Below are positions 24,225-31,283 of a DNA stretch of 33,004 bases, in pieces; positions within the stretch are counted from its first letter, which is position 1; every line of letters starts with the position of its first letter. The stretch lies in the NCBI GenBank assembly GCA_026388315.1, contig JAPLKA010000091.1, positions 1-33,004 on the forward strand, in the 5' to 3' direction. Source of the stretch: Pseudomonadota bacterium (lineage in GTDB: Bacteria > Desulfobacterota > Syntrophorhabdia > Syntrophorhabdales > Syntrophorhabdaceae). The notes beneath the pieces were generated by a model. The model was not told the DNA's origin, did not search any database, and saw only the letters and a list, made by a program, of their open reading frames with translations. A program made the translations under genes and the position numbers.

Positions 24225-25412
24225 TCATGATACGAACCACAGGGCTGTGTCCGTGCTGAAAAACTCCACCAGCGGAATTCCCTGCCCTCCCACAAGCAAC
24301 ACATGTGCATCGGGATAACGATTGCGAAAACGGGTCAAACCCACCGCTTTGCCGCTTCTACCGCTTTTTACTTCGATAGCCCAGATGTCACGCCCTCTGG
24401 ATACGACGAAATCGACTTCATGATCCCCCTCCCGCCAGTAGGTAATAGTATATTCCACCGAATTAAGGTTGTTGCATAGATGTGCGCCTACAGCGTTTTC
24501 CACAAGGCGTCCCCACCAGATCGTATCATCGAGGGAATAGGAAAAGCTTCGCGTAGAAAGGGCGTTCACCAGGGCATTGTTCCAGAGCACCAGCTTCGGA
24601 CTGCTACCGCGCTTACGCTGTAGCCCCCGCGAGAAAAGCTCCAGACCACTGGCAAGAAATGCGTATTCAAGTAGTTTCAGATAGTGGGCAAGTGTGGTGG
24701 TGTTGCCGGCATCATGAAGCTGGCCCAACATTTTTGTGTAAGAAACAAACTGGGCAGGAAGCGTGGCCGCTAAGGCAAAGAGATGACGCAGTAGCACCGG
24801 CTTGGCGACTTTGCTCATCTGCATAACATCCCGCGCCAGAACGGTCTCGATAAGGGAATCGGTAATATAGCGCTTCCATGAAGTCTCGTTATCAATGAAT
24901 GCTGCCGCCCCAGGATAGCCGCCAAAATAGATCCATTGCTCCAGGCTCCAGTTGAAGGCATCGCGGCACTCCAAATACCCCCAATGATTACATCGGTGCA
25001 AAAAGAACCTGCCTGCAAGACTCTCCGACAATCCTTCCTGCATCAACAAAGCGGATGATCCAAGAATCAATACGCGAACCTCCGGGAAAGCGGGGCGACT
25101 ATCCCAGAGAAGTTTGAGGGTTTCGCTCCATCCCCGTACTTTTTGAAGCTCATCGAGAATGAGAATTACCGGAGCACCAGATGCGGTACCGTCGGCAATG
25201 GCCCGGCGCCATTGTGTCTCGATCCAGGTCGTGTCTAAAGGCACAGGGCTGTCGGCAGTGGCATATATCGTGGAAATGTTGATAGACTCTTGAATCTGTC
25301 GGGCGATAGTAGTCTTTCCCACTTGCCTGGGGCCGATCATGGCATGAATAACTGTGGTCGGGTGGGAAAGCTCAGCGTAAAGGGTTGAGAACAAGGAACG
25401 TTGGTACCTCAT
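24225..25412 (-). CDS. AAA ATPase with C-terminal DUF4143 domain
   Basis: This 395-residue protein is of the AAA_14/DUF4143 type. Walker A is GPRQVGKTT (27-35), Walker B is ILILDELQK (D87, E88), and VLILGSSALLM is the sensor-1-like strand. YLECRDAFNWSLEQWIYFGGYPG marks the linker, and the C-terminal nuclease-like fold shows ENAVGAHL, EVDFVV and IEVKSG. The family is widespread in accessory regions and has no settled function. It is a lone gene facing away from the small ORFs to its right. Its promoter appears leaderless, and a perfect 13-bp inverted repeat lies just upstream of the -35 box, suggesting tight regulation. The sequence is complete with no frame break. Confidence 0.88.
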   Translation of the reverse strand: MRYQRSLFSTLYAELSHPTTVIHAMIGPRQVGKTTIARQIQESINISTIYATADSPVPLDTTWIETQWRRAIADGTASGAPVILILDELQKVRGWSETLKLLWDSRPAFPEVRVLILGSSALLMQEGLSESLAGRFFLHRCNHWGYLECRDAFNWSLEQWIYFGGYPGAAAFIDNETSWKRYITDSLIETVLARDVMQMSKVAKPVLLRHLFALAATLPAQFVSYTKMLGQLHDAGNTTTLAHYLKLLEYAFLASGLELFSRGLQRKRGSSPKLVLWNNALVNALSTRSFSYSLDDTIWWGRLVENAVGAHLCNNLNSVEYTITYWREGDHEVDFVVSRGRDIWAIEVKSGRSGKAVGLTRFRNRYPDAHVLLVGGQGIPLVEFFSTDTALWFVS

Positions 25413-25418
25413 AATATG

Positions 25419-25447
25419 CTTATATCACAGTGTTTTGAGTTATGCAA
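25419..25447 (-). promoter_or_regulatory. Promoter of the DUF4143 ATPase, probably leaderless
   Basis: On the - strand TTGCAT (25447-25442) and TATAAG (25424-25419) are 17 bases apart. Only six bases separate the -10 box from the ATG at 25412, so transcription should begin at or next to the start codon. Confidence 0.6.
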
Positions 25448-25448
25448 A

Positions 25449-25477
25449 CAATTTTACTCAATGGTTGAGTAAAATTG
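25449..25477. promoter_or_regulatory. Perfect 13-bp inverted repeat, likely operator
   Basis: CAATTTTACTCAA (25449-25461) and TTGAGTAAAATTG (25465-25477) are exact reverse complements with a 3-base spacer. It abuts the -35 box of the ATPase promoter, as expected for a dimeric regulator site. Confidence 0.7.
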
Positions 25478-25693
25478 CTCAATGACATCTGGCTTCTTTC
25501 ACATGGCATTACGCAATGTAGCGGAATCAGACGGAGGAATGGCTACAACCCTTTATTTCTACTGGCTTTGTGGCGGATTATGGATTTGTAGACACAGTGT
25601 CTACAAATTGCCTGAAGGGGTTTTTAGGGTGGCTGGAGGCGGCAAATTAGTCTGCCAGGATTCAAAATTCAAGGGCAGACCCTTTATCTTTCT
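25478..25693. other. Non-coding stretch with two palindromes
   Basis: The stretch has an open frame on the + strand but no credible start signal. It holds a perfect 25-bp palindrome centred at 25596 and a second hairpin, GTCTGCC (25650-25656) with GGCAGAC (25674-25680). It looks like a dispersed repeat or a regulatory region. Confidence 0.45.
25584..25608. repeat. Perfect 25-bp palindrome
   Basis: ATTTGTAGACAC, a central A, then GTGTCTACAAAT: 12-bp arms, perfectly complementary. It could be an operator or the core of a mobile repeat. Confidence 0.8.
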
Positions 25694-25975
25694 CTAAGCG
25701 GATGGCCCTTTTGGCTTTTTCTCTTCCAGGTAAGATGAATTTTCACCATAATCATGAACTTCTCCTGCCAGGACGACTTCTTCTTGTATGTGAGGAACCA
25801 CGATCTCCTCAGGAGTTATCCATACCGCTTTATTGTCACGCCATACAGCTATGGGATAGCCACGCCGTTTATGCTCAGCCATAACCTCGGCAACGGCTTC
25901 CTTCAACGCCATTTCTGCTTTTATCTCAAGAGGCAGGTCTTTTACGCCTTTCTTCTGTCTTGTTTCCTTTTTCAT
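25694..25975 (-). CDS. Small hypothetical protein, possibly antitoxin-like
   Basis: This 93-residue protein is charged, with a predicted helix (KAEMALKEAVAEVMAEHKRRG) followed by short strands (YPIAVWRDNKAVWITPEEI) and an acidic/basic tail. I recall similar short proteins with the AVWRDGKVVWI wording in accessory regions but know no function. The start is supported by GGAGGT 3 bases before the ATG, which overlaps the stop of the ORF at 25972 as ATGA. The paired small ORFs suggest a toxin-antitoxin-like or regulatory unit; that is inference only. Confidence 0.6.
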   Translation of the reverse strand: MKKETRQKKGVKDLPLEIKAEMALKEAVAEVMAEHKRRGYPIAVWRDNKAVWITPEEIVVPHIQEEVVLAGEVHDYGENSSYLEEKKPKGPSA

Positions 25976-26088
25976 TTTACCTCCGCCAAAGCCAGTATAG
26001 TCCTAAACGTGCTATCATTTATGACCGTCAGTATACCATTTTTCTCATGAGCGATGATACGAGGTTCATTGGTAGAATTGTCAAACAT
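25972..26088 (-). CDS. Very small ORF coupled to the 93-residue gene
   Basis: This 38-residue peptide reads MFDNSTNEPRIIAHEKNGIL and continues TVINDSTFRTILALAEVK. It is unrecognised. The reading frame is open further upstream to a TTG at 26172, but that part is low in coherence and I prefer this ATG. The stop overlaps the start of the next gene by ATGA, and the GGAGGT of that gene lies inside this ORF's last codons, which favours a real, coupled pair. No Shine-Dalgarno site is visible for this start. Confidence 0.35.
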   Translation of the reverse strand: MFDNSTNEPRIIAHEKNGILTVINDSTFRTILALAEVK

Positions 26089-26210
26089 TATCAAGGAATC
26101 GAGGAGTGGCCGATATACATGGAAAAGATTGTGCAAACCTCCTCCCCGCTGGTGTGAGAGCTTGATATACAATGCTTTTTATTCACAATGTCTTCCTCTC
26201 TTAACCTCTT

Positions 26211-26321
26211 TTATATCGGTAGATACTCTCCGCTGCCGATTATGACATGACCTCTGGAGTTGAAGATTGTTCCATCTCCGGCTTCATCGACATAGTAATA
26301 TCTGGTTGTTCCGTCAGTCAT
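26211..26321 (-). pseudogene. Truncated N-terminus of a DUF3800 protein
   Basis: The 36 codons read MTDGTTRYYYVDEAGDGTIF, then NSRGHVIIGSGEYLPI and a stop. YYYVDEAGDG and the following strand match the conserved N-terminus of DUF3800, an RNase H-like family of about 200-250 residues common in accessory regions; the catalytic Asp/Glu are in this piece. The start keeps GAGGAT upstream and a TATAAT at 26341-26346. The rest of the gene is missing, so this is a deletion remnant. Confidence 0.65.
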
Positions 26322-26400
26322 ACGGACTATCCTCTGTGTAATTATATTTTGATACAATTCTTTTTATAACATATTGTAAATCGTTTCTCATTAAGGACAA

Positions 26401-26838
26401 CTATGCATCGGCTAACTTTGTTTTTGTAAGCTCCGTTTTGATTTCATAAGATGGTTGGGCAAAATCATCCTTTTTCTTAATGAGGAGCCACTCTTTTTCT
26501 TTCCCTTTCAGTCCCGTTAATATGAATGCTCCCTTAAGCTTGTTTCCGTTAAGAATGAACTCTATGTGTTTTTTGACCATATCTATAGCAATTGGCGTAT
26601 AGTCACCTGAATCCCAGATGAGAACAGGGCCGGCGCCATATTGTCCATCCGGGATTATCTCCTCGAAAGTACCGTATTCAAGCGGGTGGTCGTCAACCAT
26701 GATGGCAAGCCTTTTATCCTGAGGTGACATGGAAGGCCCCTTTGGAACAGCCCAGGACTTGAGTACTCCATCTATTTCGAGCCTGAAATCGTAATGAAGT
26801 TTTTTGGAATGATGTTCATGGATTACAAAGATCGGCAT
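26401..26838 (-). CDS. Stand-alone LigD-type DNA 3'-phosphoesterase domain protein
   Basis: This 145-residue protein consists only of the phosphoesterase (PE) domain found in bacterial LigD. HEHHSKKLHYDFRLEIDGVLKSWAVPKGPS holds the metal-binding His and Asp residues. MVDDHPLEYGTFEEIIPDGQYGAG, VLIWDSGDY and GAFILTGLKGKEKEWLLIKKKD follow the family order. PE domains trim 3'-phosphates or ribonucleotides at DNA ends for non-homologous end joining. No ligase, polymerase or Ku gene is in the window. I take the ATG at 26838 (MPIFVIHEHH); the frame opens at a TTG at 26856. No Shine-Dalgarno site is seen and a TATTAT lies close upstream, so a leaderless transcript is possible. Confidence 0.85.
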   Translation of the reverse strand: MPIFVIHEHHSKKLHYDFRLEIDGVLKSWAVPKGPSMSPQDKRLAIMVDDHPLEYGTFEEIIPDGQYGAGPVLIWDSGDYTPIAIDMVKKHIEFILNGNKLKGAFILTGLKGKEKEWLLIKKKDDFAQPSYEIKTELTKTKLADA

Positions 26839-26856
26839 GAGTATATAATAACACAA

Positions 26857-27215
26857 CAGGGCGTTTTATTTAAATGTCACAAAGTTTTAGTATATGCAAA
26901 AAAATGGAATGGCCGGAACACTGTTTCCCTCGCTGCTCCGCTACGCTTCCTTACCCTTGCAACGGTTCACATCCATTCGGTCTTCTAACTTGCCGCTGGG
27001 CTTCGAACAAATCAGGCCGGCCCAGACACGGCACTGGCCGCGGGCACATTACTGCTTACCGGCAGGGTGCCCAAGGCATGCTTGAAGTCACGACTCACGA
27101 AAAGTTCTTCCTGCTCATGATTCAAAACATATTATCGCATGTTGTTTGGGCAACAAACCGTCAACGACTGACCCTTGGGGTTTCTCATCTAACGTATGCC
27201 ACATTAATTGTTGAG
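26857..27215. other. Intergenic block with a GC-rich insert-like stretch
   Basis: Between the phosphoesterase and SIR2 genes lies a stretch (about 26900-27100) visibly richer in G and C than its flanks. Open frames occur on the + strand, but none has start signals or family resemblance. It may be a fragment of a mobile element. No terminator with a T-run was found for the SIR2 cassette. Confidence 0.4.
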
Positions 27216-28352
27216 TCACTTCTTAAGGCAGGCCCGAAGCGCCTCATCGATTTCTGGCAAGTATTTGGTCTCGCTATCCATATTTCCAAAATAACCATAT
27301 ATCGCTCGGGTCCAGAAAATTCTATCTTCATCGGGTATGCTCTCCAAAACCTTATATGCATCAGGAGATAACAGCAGAAGTGTCAACTCGTCATTCACCC
27401 GTCTTGCTTTCAGAAGACTAACCAACGCGTCATAGTCGCGGAAGGAGTATCCAATGGCAATTACGAGTTTTGCATGCTCACAACATCGGGAGAAGTAATC
27501 GTAAGCAGTCAAATAGGGCTCCGATGTGGCCACTTTATTACCAGCCGGATAGATGATTGTATTTTGGTATTCATCTGAATCAACGACATCGTACATAGGT
27601 AATGATTGCATGATTTTTCCTGTCGATGTCACGCGCATCCAATTTACTGATCCATGAAGCTTGAAAAGGACAAGCTTCCGGCGCTGAGGCTCGGAACCGA
27701 CGCTAAATGTCTGATCAATCGTTTTCGAAAGCACGGTAAGTGCCTTTGCGAGATCATCTGACTCAGTCTCACCAACCATGGGTGCTCTGATTCGAAGCGT
27801 CTCAAACTCACTGGGGGTCCAAATTGTTTCTCGGCCCCACTCCTCCATACCATCGATGAGATCATAATGACGAGGATAAGCTTGCTCATTACAAAAACTT
27901 TCAATTGCCAAATCATAGTTCGTGGTGAATACAGGCAAGCAGTAGACTGCTGAGTCCACATGGGAGAATATGGTGTCAAATAGAGGTTGATACACCTCTA
28001 TAGTCCTTTTGACATCGATAGTGCGATACTCTCGGATAATAGAATGCCGTATTAAGGATCGTAATCTGGCAGCATCACTCCAGTCTGCCTGGAATGTCGG
28101 TTTGCTTTGGAACACGAATGATGACACGTAGTCTAAGCTCAAAAAAGTCTCAAGATCCCCCATGATCGACTCTAAATCGTGCCCTCTGGCTGATACGAGA
28201 ATTGATAATAAATTAGCAAAATCTCCAGCCTCAGTGTCTTCAATAAGTCTTGTGACAAATTTCTCCATAACAGGTTTCCCAAGAGGAACTGATGCACCAG
28301 CACCGAGAAATAGAATGACAGGTGATTGCGTAATAGTTGTGTTTAGTGGCAT
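27216..28352 (-). CDS. SIR2-like domain protein, third gene of a putative defence cassette
   Basis: This 378-residue protein has a SIR2/Rossmann NAD-binding core: LFLGAGASVPLG (GAGAS 17-21), VFTTNYDLAIE (TTNYD 143-147), KLHGSVNW (231-238, with the catalytic-type His233) and IAIGYSFRDYDAL (GYSFRD 301-306). No zinc-binding Cys quartet of classic deacetylases is present, as in the SIR2-like enzymes of anti-phage systems that destroy NAD. I infer an NAD-consuming effector; hydrolysis is not shown by sequence. About 70 residues of helical sequence after GYSFRD end the protein, with no extra effector or DNA-binding domain. The start has GAGG 6 bases upstream. It lies 60 bases after the ATPase gene on the same strand. 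Confidence 0.85.
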   Translation of the reverse strand: MPLNTTITQSPVILFLGAGASVPLGKPVMEKFVTRLIEDTEAGDFANLLSILVSARGHDLESIMGDLETFLSLDYVSSFVFQSKPTFQADWSDAARLRSLIRHSIIREYRTIDVKRTIEVYQPLFDTIFSHVDSAVYCLPVFTTNYDLAIESFCNEQAYPRHYDLIDGMEEWGRETIWTPSEFETLRIRAPMVGETESDDLAKALTVLSKTIDQTFSVGSEPQRRKLVLFKLHGSVNWMRVTSTGKIMQSLPMYDVVDSDEYQNTIIYPAGNKVATSEPYLTAYDYFSRCCEHAKLVIAIGYSFRDYDALVSLLKARRVNDELTLLLLSPDAYKVLESIPDEDRIFWTRAIYGYFGNMDSETKYLPEIDEALRACLKK

Positions 28353-28412
28353 AGGTTCCTCATGTTTGTTGCCTCTGTAACGGAGTTCTTTGATCTGATC
28401 TGTCTATCCTTT

Positions 28413-30761
28413 TCAATATCGCCAGCGTATCTCACCGCATTTGCACTGAACATATTCACCGCTTTCTGCGTCGGCGAACCAGACCCCCATGCCACATGAC
28501 GAGCATTTAAAACACTCAAGAGCTGTCTCGCAGCTATCCAACAACTTTGCGGCCTCAGCACTTACGAGGTTGAATGTGTGACTGGCTCGGTTAGCCCATG
28601 CGACCAACAGCCTATCTACTTTCTCGAATGCCTCGATCGCATCGGAGTGACCAACATACTTCTTTTCCGCTTTTTTCTGAAAGCATATCTTCCCGTCGGC
28701 CACAAAGCGTTCAAGAAAGTCATGGGCCAACCTTCTATCGTTCTTCTCACCACGCAAGAATGGCAATCTAATCTGCAGTTTCTCAGCAATGAGTGCGAGC
28801 TCGATGTCCATTATTTTCCGCGCGTCATTGCCGGCCGCATCTGGACGCTCTTTCAACAAAGCACGAGCATCATCAAAGGTCGTCGTCCTGTGGGACCAAC
28901 GTATACCAATGTTTGGGGTCTCGTAAGGCAATAGCGTCTTGAAATTCCAATTCTTTCCATCAAGTTGTTGACGAAGTTCGGTGTACCACTCGCGGTCATG
29001 TGTAAAAATTAGGAGATGTCGCTTACCAAAATACTTCTCCAAGACATCGATGATCATGCCTCGGTGATTCCGGTCAAAGCTTACCACTACGTCATCGAGC
29101 ACCAAAAGGTGGTCATTGTGTGACTCTCTCTTAGCCATGGCCAAAAAGATGCAGAGACCAAGACTATTCCGATAGCCTTCGGATAAGGTCAGCCGGGGCG
29201 AATCCTGTTCGATGCCGTGGAATATAAGACCTATGTCGATAGCTTTATCTGTCTCATCCGGAAGATAAAGGTGTACGTCCTTTATTGGTTCGTTCGGATG
29301 TAAGATTGCCCACATATCCCGCACGTCCCCCGAGATATCATCGATTACCATCCGTGAGCGTAACCTGATCTCGTCTCGAATAGCTTGTTCCAGAGAGTTG
29401 ATAAAAGAGATAAGTGCCTCCGCACGAGCTACGGAAGCCGTCTGTTCAGAAATCACAAGCAGGGATTTGGCGGTCTCAACTAGGCCTTTATCAGTTGACA
29501 ACTGCTGAACCTCAACAGGTGCTTCCTTTGAAATAGCGCCCGAGGCATCGATCAAGGGCAACAACTTTTCTTCGATCGTCTTCAAATCTTTTTCTTCACA
29601 CGATGTACGAAGTGCCTCGGCATCGATTTTATCGAGGCATATGAAATTATCTGCCAGTAACCCCTTTTGGCATTCGGCCTTCCATGATTTCACGTCTTCT
29701 TTGTTGAGATTAGTCTTAAGCAACTTTACCGCATCAGATAGATACCCAATTTCACTCTTGCGTTCATCGAAGATACCAGTGATTTTCGTGAGGCGCTCCT
29801 GCTCACCCTTAATGTGTGTGCGAAATACATCCACTGGAATCATCCGGCCACAAGCTGGACATTTTATTTCTTTCTCGTCAACCAGTTTTCCCATGAATGA
29901 AGCCGTTTTTTGAAGGACTTCTATCTTTTCATTGATGAGTGGTTCCACTACTTTCGTGAGCTCGGCATTGGCTGCGCGTATGCTATCGAGATGGCTTTTG
30001 AGGTCGAGCGCAGCTGCGTCCCGCAGTATGAGGTATTGCTTCTGATCTGCTGAGAACTGTGCAATCCGGCTGGTGATCTCGGTAGCCAGCTCTGTGCAGT
30101 GCGACAAAACGTCTTTTGTGGCAGTTTCGCCCGTGCAGTAATTGGAATGAAGATCTTCTATTGTCTTGAATATCTGGTCATCACTGTCGGTGCCGAAAAC
30201 TGACTTTCTCTTTTTTTCGACCTCATTGAGAGTCGCTTTTGTGGCTGTCAGCTTGGACTGTTCCTCAACGAACTTAGCGAGTTGTCTCAAATTCTCTGCA
30301 GCTACCTCCATCCCGTGAAGGCCGAGGAGTGGTAACAAGGCAGAATACTTAGCGCCCTTAGTGTTGTGGATGAATGCAGCAACCTCGTCCTGTCGCAGTA
30401 TTGTGCGTCCATAGTCCCAAGTGTTCATGGCGACGGGGTCGTCACCTAAACTCTTTGCGGAGCCATCTGGATTGATCTGAATTTTGAGTTTAGAGTCGTC
30501 ACTGAAAGTAAACACCAACTCAGTCTTTTCTTCTTTTGGTTTGTGAGTATTAGGAATTGCTCTTTCTTGACGCTTGCCGCTGTACTCGTGAGTCAGGTGC
30601 CCTATTTTCCCCCTGTTGAGTACATACTCGATGGCGTCTACGAAGCATGACTTGCCAGCGCCATTTGCTCCATAGACGACCATAGATTTACAGTCCGAGT
30701 CTAACGCAACTGCATCAGCAGCCCCGCGGAACCACGATAGCTGGATACTCTTGACCCTCAT
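28413..30761 (-). CDS. Rad50/SMC-like AAA ATPase with zinc hook, second gene of a putative defence cassette
   Basis: This 782-residue ABC-type ATPase has Walker A GANGAGKS (31-38), Q-loop ILRQDE (121-126), and two helical coiled arms meeting at a zinc hook CPACG (301-305). The signature is LSEGYRNSLGL (526-536), Walker B HLLVLDDVVVSFD (551-563) and H-loop FTHDREW (His588). Beyond residue about 640 is an extra helical domain with NRASHTF (724-730) and a C-terminal zinc ribbon (C753, C756, C773, C775). The arms are short compared with Rad50. The hook and size recall RloC, but I see no clear anticodon-nuclease triad. I infer a DNA- or nucleoprotein-sensing role. The start overlaps the stop of the preceding small gene by 4 bases, so the two are translationally coupled. 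Confidence 0.87.
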   Translation of the reverse strand: MRVKSIQLSWFRGAADAVALDSDCKSMVVYGANGAGKSCFVDAIEYVLNRGKIGHLTHEYSGKRQERAIPNTHKPKEEKTELVFTFSDDSKLKIQINPDGSAKSLGDDPVAMNTWDYGRTILRQDEVAAFIHNTKGAKYSALLPLLGLHGMEVAAENLRQLAKFVEEQSKLTATKATLNEVEKKRKSVFGTDSDDQIFKTIEDLHSNYCTGETATKDVLSHCTELATEITSRIAQFSADQKQYLILRDAAALDLKSHLDSIRAANAELTKVVEPLINEKIEVLQKTASFMGKLVDEKEIKCPACGRMIPVDVFRTHIKGEQERLTKITGIFDERKSEIGYLSDAVKLLKTNLNKEDVKSWKAECQKGLLADNFICLDKIDAEALRTSCEEKDLKTIEEKLLPLIDASGAISKEAPVEVQQLSTDKGLVETAKSLLVISEQTASVARAEALISFINSLEQAIRDEIRLRSRMVIDDISGDVRDMWAILHPNEPIKDVHLYLPDETDKAIDIGLIFHGIEQDSPRLTLSEGYRNSLGLCIFLAMAKRESHNDHLLVLDDVVVSFDRNHRGMIIDVLEKYFGKRHLLIFTHDREWYTELRQQLDGKNWNFKTLLPYETPNIGIRWSHRTTTFDDARALLKERPDAAGNDARKIMDIELALIAEKLQIRLPFLRGEKNDRRLAHDFLERFVADGKICFQKKAEKKYVGHSDAIEAFEKVDRLLVAWANRASHTFNLVSAEAAKLLDSCETALECFKCSSCGMGVWFADAESGEYVQCKCGEIRWRY

Positions 30762-31012
30762 TCCTTTGCCTTAGTCTCGGGCACCATGTCCAAGATGAGC
30801 TTTTTTGCAATACTTCTGAGCGCAGTGGCTGAAAGCTGGTGTTCACTGAATTCCTCTCGAAGTAGTTCGTGGATGTTTACTAAAACAGCATCAGTTACGA
30901 TACCCAGACCGTGGGCTTTGACGACAGAGGTCGTAATCCAGTCAACACCATTCGACTTCACTTCCCCCCCCCGATATATAGACAAACCTTTTAGGTCAGG
31001 TTCCGCAATCAT
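30758..31012 (-). CDS. 84-residue protein of unknown family, first gene of the putative defence cassette
   Basis: I do not recognise this protein. It has no signal peptide or membrane segment. The first half is mixed (MIAEPDLKGLSIYRGGEVKS); the second is helical and charged (LVNIHELLREEFSEHQLSAT, then ALRSIAKKLILDMVPE). Codons 14-17 include a run of nine G (nine C at 30964-30972 on the + strand), a slippage hot spot. GGGGTGA stands 6 bases before the ATG. Its stop overlaps the ATPase start (ATGA), so it is probably a small partner of the ATPase, comparable in position to the middle components of ABC three-component systems. That comparison is by layout only. Confidence 0.7.
   Translation of the reverse strand: MIAEPDLKGLSIYRGGEVKSNGVDWITTSVVKAHGLGIVTDAVLVNIHELLREEFSEHQLSATALRSIAKKLILDMVPETKAKE
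30964..30972. repeat. Homopolymer of nine C (nine G on the coding strand)
   Basis: The run lies inside codons 14-17 of the 84-residue gene. Gain or loss of one base would break that gene and probably reduce translation of the coupled ATPase. Confidence 0.85.
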
Positions 31013-31283
31013 ACATTTTCACCCCATCTTTGTAAATCAATCGTCGGTGAATCGCTTAATACACATGGCTGGGACGTTGTTTTCTGCACTGGACAACTTG
31101 CAAGTCCTTTCGTCAATCCCTTCGAATAATACCGGAAAAGCAGTCCTCCATTGCCTCCCCCTTACTGTATCCAAGAATACTAACCCCATGAAATGAATAA
31201 TGCAAATGATTTTGTGTAGTGAATCAGGGTTTGACCGGGACATCCTGAATTGCACACCCTCTTGTCTCTGGCGAAAAGGATTT
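31013..31283 (-). other. Gap between regulator gene and cassette
   Basis: This gap should hold the cassette promoter, but I see no convincing -35/-10 pair. Two weak - strand ORFs occur. One of 35 codons starts in an ATGA overlap with the upstream gene (31180-31287, with GGGAGGT before it). One of up to 72 codons ends at 31037. Neither resembles a known protein. Confidence 0.4.

Noticed and set aside
25482-25697. 71-codon + strand ORF
   Set aside because: It reads straight through two palindromes, lacks a start signal and shows no protein-like pattern.
28413-30761. Calling the ATPase RloC (anticodon nuclease)
   Set aside because: Zinc hook and size agree, but I cannot see the Arg/Glu/His nuclease arrangement expected in its C-terminal domain, and the SIR2 partner is not part of RloC.
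31037-31255. Up to 72-codon - strand ORF just before the cassette
   Set aside because: No ribosome site at any of its starts and no recognisable motif; it cannot be told from chance.
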